Shown here one piece after another: positions 1 to 8,685 of a DNA stretch of 54,347 nt; position 1 is the stretch's first letter; every line of letters starts with the position of its first letter. Source of the stretch: an uncultured Alphaproteobacteria bacterium (lineage in GTDB: Bacteria; Pseudomonadota; Alphaproteobacteria; Micropepsales; Micropepsaceae). The stretch spans positions 1 to 54,347 of the forward strand of contig CAIOFO010000027.1 of NCBI GenBank assembly GCA_903857685.1, read 5' to 3'. The notes beneath the pieces were generated by a model. The model saw only the letters and a list, made by a program, of their open reading frames with translations, made no database searches and was not told the origin of the DNA. A program made the translations under genes and the position numbers.

Positions 1-2370
1 GCGGCCGCGGCCGCCGCGGCGGCGGCGCTTGCGGCCTTCGCCATTGCCCTGGTCGCCCCGCGGGGCGCCCTCACGATTGTCGCCGCGATTTTCCGGATGG
101 GGACGCACTTCGCTTTCGCTTTCGGAAGCCGCCTCGAACTGGTCGGCGATTTCCTCCTGTTCGACTTCTTCCTCTTCGTCTTCCAGCACGACATCGTCTT
201 CCGGCTCGTCCGACGGCACAATGCCCGCCTCGATGCCGACCGCGCCGTTGGAGCGCGGGCGTTCGCCCGGATCCCTCTGGCGGGTGCGTTCCAGCTCGAA
301 GGTGCCCGCCAGCAGGCCTTCCTTGGGCTCGAAGGAAATCTCCATGCCGTACTCGGCCTCGATGCGGGCCAGTTCGCGGCGCTTCTGGTTCAGGGCATAG
401 AGCGCGATGTCGCTGGCCACCTTGACGGTGACGGCGGCGGCGCGGCTTTTCTCGCCTTCCTCTTCCAGGGAGCGCAGCAAGCGCAGGGTGGTGGATTCGA
501 CGGACCGGACGATCCCGGCGCCGCCGCAATGCGGGCAGGTGACGGTCGAGCCCGCCAGCACGCCGGCGCGCAGGCGCTGGCGCGACATTTCCATCAGGCC
601 GAATTGCGAAATCTTGCCGATCTGGACGCGGGCGCGGTCATTCTTCACCGCTTCGCGCAGCCGCTTTTCCACTTCGCGGTCGTTGCGGCCTTCTTCCATG
701 TCGATGAAGTCGATCACGATCAGCCCGGCCAGGTCGCGCAGGCGCAGCTGGCGGCCGACTTCGTCGGCGGCTTCCAGGTTGGTCTTGCGCGCGGTTTCCT
801 CGATCGAATGTTCGCGGGTGGCGCGGCCGGAGTTCACGTCGATCGAAACCAGCGCCTCGGTCTGATTGATGACGATATAGCCGCCCGATTTCAGGGTGAC
901 GGTGGGCGAGAACATGGCGTCGAGCTGCGCTTCGATATGCATGCGCTGGTAGAGCGGCACGGTGTCCCGGTACTGATGCACATTGCGGGCATGGCCCGGC
1001 ATCAGCATGCGCATGAAGTCCTTGGCGTTGCGGAAGCCCTGTTCGCCTTCCACCACGATGTCCTGCACATCCTTGGTGTAGAGATCGCGGATTACGCGCT
1101 TGATCAGGTCGCCTTCCTCGTAGACATTGGCGGGGGCGTTGGACGACAGGGTCTTTTCCCGGATCGTGTCCCACAGCCGCATCAGATATTCATAGTCGCG
1201 GCGGATTTCGATGCGCGAGCGGTTCTCGCCGGCGGTGCGGATGATCAGGCCCATGCCTTCGGGCAGCTCCAGGCCCTGCGCCGCGCTTTTCAGGCGCTTG
1301 CGGTCGGCCGCGTTGGTGATCTTGCGCGAAATGCCGCCGCCGCGCGGGGTGTTGGGCATCAGCACGCAATAGCGGCCCGCCAGCGACAGATAGGTGGTGA
1401 GCGCCGCGCCCTTGTTACCGCGTTCTTCCTTGACGACCTGCACCAGGATGATCTGGCGGCGCTTGATGACTTCCTGGATCTTGTAGTGCTTGCGGCGCAC
1501 CCATTTCTGCGGCGGGCGGCTGCTCTGCAGCGCCTGGCTCTCGCCGGAAACCGGTTCGATGGCGCCTTCATTTTCCTCATTGGTCTCGGCGGCGGCGATG
1601 TCCGCTTCCGGGCTGAATTCCAGGTCCTGCGGCGCGACCGGCTCGATCTCGCCTTCATTTTCTTCCGACGCTTCGGCGGCGATCGCCTCGGCGTCATGGC
1701 CATAATCGGTTTCATGGGCCTCGGCGGCGTCCGGCTTGCTCGGCTCTTCCGGCTGGTCCTCATGCTGGTGTTCGTGGCCGTCCTCGGGATGGAAATCCTC
1801 GGGCGCGCCGCCATGATTGACGAAAATCTCGTCATGCCCGTCTTCGGCGGGCAGGTCTTCGTGATGATCTTCGGCCTCCGGAGCAGGGGCCTCGTCGTGA
1901 TGCTCTTCCGCCGCCGGCTCGGGCACGCCGATGGTGGCGGCGTCCAGCACGGTGCCTTCCTCCTCGGCTTCCAGGATGTCGGCCTCTTCCTCGGCCTCTT
2001 CCTTGTCCTCATCGCCTTCGTCGCGCTTGGCGCCGGAGCCGATCTCGAAGCTCTCGATATCGTCTTCCGAGCGGCGGCGGGCTTCGGCTTCCTGGTCGGC
2101 GATCAGCGCCTGCCGGTCGGCATAGGGAATCTGGTAATAATCGGGATGGATTTCCGAGAAAGCCAGGAAACCCTGGCGATTGCCGCCATACTCGACAAAG
2201 GCGGCCTGAAGCGACGGCTCCACGCGCGTCACCTTGGCAAGATAGATATTTCCCTTGAGGGGCCGCCGCGAGGCAGCCTCGAAATCAAATTCTTCGACTT
2301 TGGATCCGTCGAGAATCACCACGCGGGTTTCTTCCGGGTGGCTGGCGTCGATCAGCATGCGCTTTTTCAT
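1..2370 (-). CDS. rne: Ribonuclease E (Rne/Rng family), 3' end beyond window
   Basis: Endoribonuclease of mRNA decay and rRNA/tRNA processing, the scaffold of the degradosome. About 790 codons are visible, reading from 2370 to the left edge with no stop. The N-terminus (MKKRMLIDASHPEETRVVIL) and the S1-type stretch GNIYLAKVTRVEPSLQAAFVEYGG are typical. The S1 region is split at about residues 90-285 by a Glu/Asp/His-rich insertion and resumes at KWVRRKHYKIQEVIK. The catalytic DNase I-like part includes VSIDVNSGRATREHSIEETA, and the Zn-link CPHCGGAG follows. The visible tail is acidic, then Arg/Gly-rich (GRKRRRRGG), as in RNA-binding C-termini. Start ATG 2370 is preceded by GGAG. A long antisense open frame over this gene is a high-GC shadow. 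Confidence 0.95.
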   Translation of the reverse strand, partial: MKKRMLIDASHPEETRVVILDGSKVEEFDFEAASRRPLKGNIYLAKVTRVEPSLQAAFVEYGGNRQGFLAFSEIHPDYYQIPYADRQALIADQEAEARRRSEDDIESFEIGSGAKRDEGDEDKEEAEEEADILEAEEEGTVLDAATIGVPEPAAEEHHDEAPAPEAEDHHEDLPAEDGHDEIFVNHGGAPEDFHPEDGHEHQHEDQPEEPSKPDAAEAHETDYGHDAEAIAAEASEENEGEIEPVAPQDLEFSPEADIAAAETNEENEGAIEPVSGESQALQSSRPPQKWVRRKHYKIQEVIKRRQIILVQVVKEERGNKGAALTTYLSLAGRYCVLMPNTPRGGGISRKITNAADRKRLKSAAQGLELPEGMGLIIRTAGENRSRIEIRRDYEYLMRLWDTIREKTLSSNAPANVYEEGDLIKRVIRDLYTKDVQDIVVEGEQGFRNAKDFMRMLMPGHARNVHQYRDTVPLYQRMHIEAQLDAMFSPTVTLKSGGYIVINQTEALVSIDVNSGRATREHSIEETARKTNLEAADEVGRQLRLRDLAGLIVIDFIDMEEGRNDREVEKRLREAVKNDRARVQIGKISQFGLMEMSRQRLRAGVLAGSTVTCPHCGGAGIVRSVESTTLRLLRSLEEEGEKSRAAAVTVKVASDIALYALNQKRRELARIEAEYGMEISFEPKEGLLAGTFELERTRQRDPGERPRSNGAVGIEAGIVPSDEPEDDVVLEDEEEEVEQEEIADQFEAASESESEVRPHPENRGDNREGAPRGDQGNGEGRKRRRRGGRGR

Positions 2371-2782
2371 GGAATTCTCCGGTGCGCGCGGCGCTGCCCA
2401 GCTCGCATGTCTCAGCGAAGGCGGCAGGTGGCGGCATTGTTGGGGACAAGGCAGCCCGGACGCGCGCCTGCGATGGCAGGCGGGAAGAAAGGGCTGACGA
2501 TATGTCGGTCATAAAAATCACTTAATTCGGACCCCGCATCAGCGGGAAGGTATGCTGGCGGCGATGGCCTTGGCCGGAAGGATCAGCGCCTGATGGCGCG
2601 GGTTCGGCGGGGGGACCACCGCGCCTCCCGGATCAACCGGCTCGGCGCAGCATGGGAGTCTTGTAGGGGCCCCGTGCCATCACGGCAAGGGCAGGGTAAA
2701 TATCCTTGGGCTGCCGGGTCCTAACGGAACGTAAAGAGTTTTGGGACGATTTTAAGGGTCGGCACCCCTCGGGTAACGAATA
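2371..2782. other. Divergent intergenic region between rne and amidase
   Basis: About 410 bp without a convincing gene. It must hold the promoters and 5' leaders of rne (leftward) and the amidase gene (rightward). In other bacteria the rne leader is long and used for autoregulation; that is possible here but no specific stem could be proved by eye. AT-rich patches near 2508-2525 and 2720-2760 are the likeliest promoter areas. Confidence 0.5.
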
Positions 2783-4213
2783 GTGTTTCGAATCAGGCTC
2801 ATAGCTTTGTCCCTGGCAGTCTGGACTCTTTCCGGGCTGGCGGACGCGCAAGTGGCCGAACCCGACGATCCCATCGCCCGGCTGCTGCGGGGCGGGGCGG
2901 CGGCGGACAAGCTGCCCACCGCGCCGGCAGCCCCGATACCCAGGCCCCAGACCGCCGGGCCGTCCCTCGGCCCCACCCCCGGCCAGACTTTGAATGTTTC
3001 TCCTGGGAACGCCGTCCCCGGCGCTGCCCCGGGCGCAAGTCCCGCGGGGCCGCCGCCGGTGGTGATGAGCGCGCGCATAGGCGAGCATGAAGACAGCACC
3101 CGCATCGTGCTGGAATTGTCCGATCCGCTGAATTTGCGCGCCTTCACCCTGACCAATCCCGACCGGGTGGTGGTGGACATGCCCGAAGTCTCCTGGCGGC
3201 TGGGCGCGCCGCCGCTGCCCAGCAGCCATGGCTCGGTCAAGTCCTATCGCTACGGCCTGTTCCGCGAAGGCAATTCGCGCATGGTGATCGACCTCAACCG
3301 TCCGGTCCGCGTCGCCGACCCGCTGGTGCTGCCGCCTTCCGCCGGCTTCGGCTACCGCGTTGTGATCGACATGTACCCGGCCGAGCAGGAAAAATTCGAC
3401 ACCTATGCGGGCTGGCCCGCCGACCTCAAGCAGCGCGAATCTGCCGCCGAGAAGCTGGCGATGACCGGTCCCACCGCCAGCGGCGGCAAGAAGGTGGTGG
3501 TGATCGATCCGGGCCATGGCGGCATTGATTCCGGCACCAATGGCGTCAACGGGTTGATGGAAAAGGACATGGTGCTGGCCGAGGGCCTGCGCCTGGCCCA
3601 GGATTTGAAGGCGCGCGGCTATGCCGTGCACATGACGCGCGACCGCGATGTCTTCATTCCCCTGCCGGAACGCGTCGCCATCGCCCGCAAATGGAAAGCC
3701 GACCTGATGATCTCGCTGCATTGCGATTCCAATCCGGATTCCTCGGTCAACGGCTTGTCCATCTACACTCTCAATGACGGCCGCTCCGACCGCGAAGCCG
3801 CGGCGCTGGCGAAACGCGAAAACCAGTCCGACGTCATCGCCGGCGTTGACCTGTCCGGCGGCAATACCCCCGTCGCGCCCATCCTGATCGACCTGGCCCA
3901 GCGCGACACCATCAACAGATCCTCCCGCTTCGCCCAGACCGCGCTGACAAGGCTGGCGGACGCCACCGATATCCTGCAGCGCAGCCCCCACCGCTCCGCC
4001 AGCCTGGCCGTGCTGGTCGCCCCCGATGTTCCCGCTGTCCTCATCGAGCTGGGTTATCTGTCGAATGAATCCGACGCCGCCCAGATGAACCGTGACCAGT
4101 GGCGGGGCGGGGTGGCCAGGGCCATCGCCGATTCGGTGGACCGCAATTTTGCCCCGCAACCGGCCCCGGGCCAGACCGCCGCCGTCCCTGCGCCCAAGTT
4201 CCCTTCGCCCTAG
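2783..4213 (+). CDS. N-acetylmuramoyl-L-alanine amidase (AMIN + Amidase_3)
   Basis: Periplasmic zinc amidase that cuts the bond between MurNAc and the stem peptide during cell separation (AmiA/B/C family). The 476-residue product has a signal peptide (residues 1-22, ending GLADA), a Pro/Ala-rich linker, an AMIN domain at about 95-190 for septal targeting, and the Amidase_3 domain from about 238. Zinc-site motifs are visible: IDPGHGG near residue 244, MEKDMVLAEG, and MISLHCDSNPD. A catalytic Glu is in VLIELGYLSN. The start is GTG at 2783. The gene for PBP1A begins 71 bases downstream, so the two wall enzymes are probably co-transcribed. Confidence 0.93.
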   Translation: MFRIRLIALSLAVWTLSGLADAQVAEPDDPIARLLRGGAAADKLPTAPAAPIPRPQTAGPSLGPTPGQTLNVSPGNAVPGAAPGASPAGPPPVVMSARIGEHEDSTRIVLELSDPLNLRAFTLTNPDRVVVDMPEVSWRLGAPPLPSSHGSVKSYRYGLFREGNSRMVIDLNRPVRVADPLVLPPSAGFGYRVVIDMYPAEQEKFDTYAGWPADLKQRESAAEKLAMTGPTASGGKKVVVIDPGHGGIDSGTNGVNGLMEKDMVLAEGLRLAQDLKARGYAVHMTRDRDVFIPLPERVAIARKWKADLMISLHCDSNPDSSVNGLSIYTLNDGRSDREAAALAKRENQSDVIAGVDLSGGNTPVAPILIDLAQRDTINRSSRFAQTALTRLADATDILQRSPHRSASLAVLVAPDVPAVLIELGYLSNESDAAQMNRDQWRGGVARAIADSVDRNFAPQPAPGQTAAVPAPKFPSP

Positions 4214-4284
4214 AATATTGGGCCAATAAACGCCTCTTTTCCGCCCGGAAAACCGGCTATAAAGCCGGATCAAAGGATACTGGA

Positions 4285-6795
4285 ATGCTTCGCCGCCTGC
4301 TGATTTACGCCGGGTTTGCCGCCGCCGCGCTGGCCGCTGTCGGCATCGTGGCGGGCATTTTCTCGGTCTATTCGGTCACCCGCGACCTGCCCAGCGTCGA
4401 GACGCTGCAGAATTACAATCCGCCGGTCACCACCCGCGTCTATGCCGGCAACGGCACCGTGCTGGGCGAATATGCCCGGGAGCGGCGCATTTTCGTGCCC
4501 AGCACCTTCATTCCCAAGCTGGTGACGCAGGCCTTCACCAGCGCCGAGGACCGCAATTTCTACAGCCATCCCGGCATTGATCCCTCGGGCATCCTGCGCG
4601 CCGCGATCAAGGACGTCTTCAACACGCTAGAGCATCGCCGCCTGGAAGGCGCCTCGACCATCACCCAGCAGGTCGCCAAGAACTTCCTGCTCAATTCGGA
4701 CGTGAAATTCAGCCGCAAGATCCGCGAAGCGATCCTGGCCATCCGCATCGACGCCACCTATCCCAAGGACAAGATTCTTGAGCTCTATCTCAACGAAATC
4801 TATCTGGGCGAGAATTCCTATGGCGTGGCCTCGGCCTCGCTGAATTATTTCGGCAAGTCGCTCGACGAGCTCGACGTCGCCGAAGTGGCCTTCCTCGCTG
4901 CCTTGCCCAAGGCGCCTTCCAGCTACGACCCGGTGCGCAACAACAAGGGCGCCAAGGACCGCCGCGACTGGGTGATCGGCCAGATGGCCGAGAATGGCTA
5001 CATCACCGACGAACAGGCCAAGGCGGCGCAGGCCGAACCGCTGGTGACCCAGATCCGCGCTTTGGGCAGCCAGACCGCCGACGTGGACTATTATGTCGAA
5101 GAGGTGCGCCGGCTTCTCTACAAGCAGTATGGCGTCAAGGCGCTTTACGATGGCGGCCTGCAGGTGCGCGCCTCGCTCGACACAAGGCTGCAGAATTTCG
5201 CGGTCAGCGCGCTGCGCTCCGGGCTGGTGCGCTATGACCGCCGCCATGGCTGGCGCGGCGCCAAGAACCATGTCGACATTACCGGCGACTGGAAAAGTCA
5301 GCTCGCCAAGATCGAAGCCATGCCGACCGCCCAGTCTGGCATCGATACCTGGAAGATGGCGGTGGCGCTCAATTACACCGGCAGGAATGTGGCCATCGGA
5401 TTCGACGACGGCACAACCGCCACGCTGACCTATGACGGCTACAAATGGGCACGGCGCGAACTGAAGGACCAGGCCTGGGGCCCGGCGCCCGCCACGCCGC
5501 AGGACGTGATCAAGTCCGGCGACGTTCTCTATGTTGAGCCGATGGCCGCCGCCGATGGCGGCAAGCCCGGCGAATACGGCCTGCGCCAGATTCCGGAAGT
5601 CAACGGCGCCATTGTGGCGATGGACCCCCATACCGGCCGCGTCCTGGCGCTGTCGGGCGGCTTTTCCTACGCCTCGTCGCAGTTCGACCGCGCCATGCAG
5701 GCGCAGCGCCAGCCCGGCTCCAGCTTCAAGCCTTTCGTCTATGCCGCCGCGTTGGACAATGGCTATACGCCAGCCAGCAAGGTGCTGGACGCGCCATTCG
5801 AGATGGACATGGGCCCGGGACAGGGCATCTGGCGTCCCGACAATTTCGAAAAGGGCGAATTCCTGGGCGATACCACCCTGCGCCGCGGCATCGAATTGTC
5901 GCGCAACGTCATGACGGTGCGGCTGGCCAACGACCTGGGCATGGACAAGGTGGTGCCGTACCCGATCCGCTTCGGCGTCTATGACAAGCTGCCGCCGCTG
6001 CTGGCCAATTCGCTGGGCGCCTATGAAACCACGCTGCTGCGCATGGTCACCGGCTATTCCGAATTCGTGAATGGCGGCAAGAAAGTGCTGCCCTCGCTGA
6101 TCGACCGCATCCAGGACCGCAACGGCCGCACCATCTGGCGTCACGACACCCGCGATTGCGGCGGCTGCAACGACGCCGCCTGGCATGACCAGCAGGAACC
6201 GCTGCTGGCCGACACGCGGGCGCAGATCATGGACCCGCGCACCGCCTACCAGATCGTCTCCATGCTGGAAGGCGTGATCCAGCGCGGCACCGGCCAGTCG
6301 GTCAAGGTTGTCGGCAAGCCGCTGGCGGGCAAGACCGGCACCTCGTCGGATTCCCAGTCGGTGTGGTTCATCGGCTTCTCGCCCGACATCGCCGCCGGCG
6401 TCTATGTCGGTTTCGACGATCCGCGCACCCTGGGCAAGAATCCCAATGGCGAGGATGAGCAGGGCGCCACGGTGGCCGCCCCCATCTTCCGCGATTTCAT
6501 GAAAGGCGCGCTGGCCGACCAGCCGCCCACCCCGTTCCGCGTCGCCCAGGGCATCGAGGAAGTGCCGATAGACTGGAAGAGCGGCAGCCCGGTGCCGCCG
6601 GGAACGCCGGGCGCCGTGCTGGAAGCCTTCAAGGCCGGCACTGCGCCGGGGGAGGCCAATGCACCGGGCGCCGGCGTGATCGGCGTGGATGACGGCACCC
6701 AGACGGTGTCTACCGGTCCGGCAACGCCGGGCGCGGCACCGACTGTCAGAACGACGCCGGGTGATGTGGGCGAAGGTACGGGTGGTCTTTACTGA
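4285..6795 (+). CDS. mrcA: Penicillin-binding protein 1A
   Basis: Bifunctional class A PBP that polymerises lipid II and cross-links the peptides at the inner membrane. The 836-residue product has an N-terminal membrane anchor (residues 3-30), a GT51 transglycosylase domain with EDRNFYSHPGID (catalytic Glu about 88) and EGASTITQQVAKNF, and a transpeptidase domain. The active-site motifs are SSFK (Ser about 479), SRN in ELSRNVMTV, and KTGTS (Lys about 682). The C-terminus is a Pro/Thr/Gly-rich tail. ATG 4285 with AAGGA upstream is preferred over a longer frame that starts inside the amidase gene. Confidence 0.95.
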   Translation: MLRRLLIYAGFAAAALAAVGIVAGIFSVYSVTRDLPSVETLQNYNPPVTTRVYAGNGTVLGEYARERRIFVPSTFIPKLVTQAFTSAEDRNFYSHPGIDPSGILRAAIKDVFNTLEHRRLEGASTITQQVAKNFLLNSDVKFSRKIREAILAIRIDATYPKDKILELYLNEIYLGENSYGVASASLNYFGKSLDELDVAEVAFLAALPKAPSSYDPVRNNKGAKDRRDWVIGQMAENGYITDEQAKAAQAEPLVTQIRALGSQTADVDYYVEEVRRLLYKQYGVKALYDGGLQVRASLDTRLQNFAVSALRSGLVRYDRRHGWRGAKNHVDITGDWKSQLAKIEAMPTAQSGIDTWKMAVALNYTGRNVAIGFDDGTTATLTYDGYKWARRELKDQAWGPAPATPQDVIKSGDVLYVEPMAAADGGKPGEYGLRQIPEVNGAIVAMDPHTGRVLALSGGFSYASSQFDRAMQAQRQPGSSFKPFVYAAALDNGYTPASKVLDAPFEMDMGPGQGIWRPDNFEKGEFLGDTTLRRGIELSRNVMTVRLANDLGMDKVVPYPIRFGVYDKLPPLLANSLGAYETTLLRMVTGYSEFVNGGKKVLPSLIDRIQDRNGRTIWRHDTRDCGGCNDAAWHDQQEPLLADTRAQIMDPRTAYQIVSMLEGVIQRGTGQSVKVVGKPLAGKTGTSSDSQSVWFIGFSPDIAAGVYVGFDDPRTLGKNPNGEDEQGATVAAPIFRDFMKGALADQPPTPFRVAQGIEEVPIDWKSGSPVPPGTPGAVLEAFKAGTAPGEANAPGAGVIGVDDGTQTVSTGPATPGAAPTVRTTPGDVGEGTGGLY

Positions 6796-6832
6796 CCTTT
6801 ACGTTCGTCCCTGAAATCCCTATATCGCCACC

Positions 6833-7964
6833 ATGCGCCCCGAGACCGAACGCACCATTGCCGAGATTCAGCAGGCCATCGCCCTGCTGAGGAGGCATCT
6901 TTGACTGGGACAAATCCGTCCGCCGGCTCGATGAGCTGAACGCCAAGGCCGAAGACCCCGCCATCTGGAACGACCCCATAGCCGCGCAAAAGCTGATGCG
7001 CGAACGCCAGAAGCTCGACACGTCGATGGGCGCGGTGCGGGCGCTGGAGAACGAACTCCACGACGCCACCGGCCTGATCGAAATGGCGGAAGCGGAAAAC
7101 GACGCCGCCATGGTGGCGGATGCCGAAAAAGCCATCACCGCGCTTGCCGCCCGCGCCGAAAAGCAACGGCTCCAGTCCATGCTGTCGGGAGAAGCCGACG
7201 GCAACGACGCCTACCTCGAAATCCATGCCGGGGCCGGCGGCACCGAAAGCCAGGACTGGGCCTCGATGCTGTTTCGCATGTACACGCGCTGGGCCGAACA
7301 GCATGGCTACAAGCTGCAGCTGATCGAGGAAAGCGAAGGCGAGGCGGCGGGGCTGAAATCCGCCACCATCCGGGTCAATGGCGAAAATGCCTATGGCTGG
7401 CTGAAATCCGAAGCCGGCGTCCACCGCCTGGTGCGCATCTCGCCCTTCGATTCCAATGCGCGGCGGCACACATCCTTTTCAAGCGTGACGGTCTATCCGG
7501 TGATCGACCAGTCCATCAATATCGAGATTCCGGAAAAGGATGTCCGCATCGACGTCTACCGCGCCTCCGGCGCCGGCGGCCAGCATGTCAACAAGACCGA
7601 AAGCGCCGTGCGCATCACCCATCTGCCCACCAATATCGCGGTGGCCTGCCAGACCGAGCGTTCGCAGCACCAGAACCGCGCCTATTGCTGGGACATGCTC
7701 AAGGCCAAGCTCTACGAGATCGAGCTGCAGAAGAAGAAGGATGAAACCGGCGCCTTTGTCGGCGAGAAAGCCGAGATCGGCTGGGGCCACCAGATCCGCT
7801 CTTACGTTCTTCAGCCCTACCAGCTGGTGAAGGACCTGCGCACCGGCGTCGAAAGCCGTACCCCATCGGATGTGCTGGACGGCGATCTCGATCCCTTCAT
7901 GGCGGCAGCGCTCGCCCAGGCGGTCGGTGGCAAGCCGAAAGAGAAGATTGAGGATTTGGAATAG
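6833..7964 (+). CDS. prfB: Peptide chain release factor 2, with programmed +1 frameshift
   Basis: Terminates translation at UGA and UAA. It is encoded in two frames. The first frame starts at ATG 6833, runs 23 codons and ends in TGA at 6902-6904. The second resumes with GAC at 6903 and continues to 7964, giving about 376 residues. The junction AGG AGG CAT CTT TGA C has the classic prfB layout, with an internal Shine-Dalgarno-like AGGAGG, slippery CTT and a weak TGA C stop. The SPF anticodon-like tripeptide lies near residue 203 ([13 protein letters not shown]) and the catalytic GGQ near 248 ([14 protein letters not shown]). An annotation starting at the internal ATG 6996 would lose the N-terminal domain. 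Confidence 0.95.
6890..6905 (+). promoter_or_regulatory. prfB programmed +1 ribosomal frameshift signal
   Basis: Sequence AGGAGGCATCTTTGAC. AGGAGG lies three bases before CTT, followed by in-frame TGA and a C. RF2 recognises this stop, so low RF2 lets ribosomes slip from CTT to TTT and make more RF2. Spacing matches the E. coli prfB signal exactly. Confidence 0.95.
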
Positions 7965-7972
7965 CCTTCGGT

Positions 7973-8034
7973 GTCATCCCCGGCGAACAGAGCGCGCCAA
8001 CGGCGCGCGATGTGAGGGAAGGGGACCCAGGTGT
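7973..8034. repeat. Interspersed palindromic repeat, family B (single copy)
   Basis: Begins CCCCGGCGAACAG, contains a short hairpin (GCGCGCC/GGCGCGC), and ends GTGAGGGAAGGGGACCC. The same layout occurs at 16747-16797 and inverted at 16813-16863. It sits between the convergent ends of prfB and the bactofilin gene. Confidence 0.7.
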
Positions 8035-8080
8035 GCTGCGTTCGCCTGCGCGGGAGTCAAGTTCTGAACAGGCGCGCTAC

Positions 8081-8157
8081 CCTTCGCTTGCGCTCCGGGC
8101 GTTCGTCGCTCGCAACAGTCCACTGGACTGTTGCGTTCGCCTGCGGCGAACCGCTCC
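8081..8157. repeat. Palindromic repeat, family A copy 1
   Basis: Left arm CCTTCGCTTGCGCTCCGGGC, then GTTCGTCGCT, then a perfect hairpin AACAGTCCACTGGACTGTT at 8114-8132, then a right arm ending CCGCTCC. It ends four bases from the bactofilin stop codon. Close relatives are at 25251-25325 and 36756-36834. The hairpin could act as a transcription terminator or mRNA 3' protector. Confidence 0.75.
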
Positions 8158-8160
8158 GAA

Positions 8161-8685
8161 CTACTCAGCCGGTGACGGCATCATCGGCGTCAGGCCGGAC
8201 AGGCCGGTGCGCGGGCTCTCGACCGGCTGCGGGGCGCTGGACGCCGGCGCGCCCTGCAGCGGCAGGGTGCGGGACTCTTCGCCCAGCGGATTGTCGGAAT
8301 GGCGGCAATTGCCTTCGAAGAAGGCGCCCGCTTCCACCGCGAAGGCTTCGTGCAGAATATCGCCCTCGACATGGCTGGTGGCGGACAGCTGCACCTTGCG
8401 GGCGCGGATGCGGCCGATTACCCGGCCGCGCACGGTAATGTCCTCGGCCAGGATCTCGCCATGGATTTCCGCCTTCTCGCCGATCACCAGCCCGACGCTG
8501 CGGACATCGCCATCGACAACGCCATCAATCTGGATATCGCCATTGGACACCAGCGTACCGGTGACGATCAGGTCGGCGCTGATGATTGAGGGGGCGGTGG
8601 CGCGCGACGGGCGCTTGGGCGGCGGCACGGGGGCCGCGGCCAGGCTGGGCATCGGGGCAATGGGATCCTTGGCTTTAGAGAACAT
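8161..8685 (-). CDS. Bactofilin (polymer-forming cytoskeletal protein)
   Basis: Nucleotide-free cytoskeletal protein that polymerises at the inner face of the membrane and localises wall enzymes. The product has 174 residues: a Pro/Ala/Lys-rich N-tail (1-32), a right-handed beta-helix core at about 33-130 with repeated turns such as DIQIDGVVDGDVRS and GEKAEIHGEILAEDITVRG, and a Pro-rich C-tail. The ATG at 8685 overlaps the 3' end of the M23 peptidase gene by 11 bases, so the two are translationally linked. Bactofilin/M23 pairs are known to shape cell curvature or stalks in other Proteobacteria; the same role here is inference. Confidence 0.9.
   Translation of the reverse strand: MFSKAKDPIAPMPSLAAAPVPPPKRPSRATAPSIISADLIVTGTLVSNGDIQIDGVVDGDVRSVGLVIGEKAEIHGEILAEDITVRGRVIGRIRARKVQLSATSHVEGDILHEAFAVEAGAFFEGNCRHSDNPLGEESRTLPLQGAPASSAPQPVESPRTGLSGLTPMMPSPAE

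Noticed and set aside
97-2514. Rightward open frame of about 800 codons over rne
   Set aside because: Ala/Gly/Phe/His-rich with no family traits; it mirrors the RNase E gene, whose product is unmistakable on the other strand.
2633-4273. Leftward frame of 546 codons opposite the amidase
   Set aside because: Composition typical of a shadow; the amidase motifs are on the plus strand.
4627-6186. Leftward frame opposite PBP1A
   Set aside because: Antisense shadow in GC-rich DNA; PBP1A motifs are complete.
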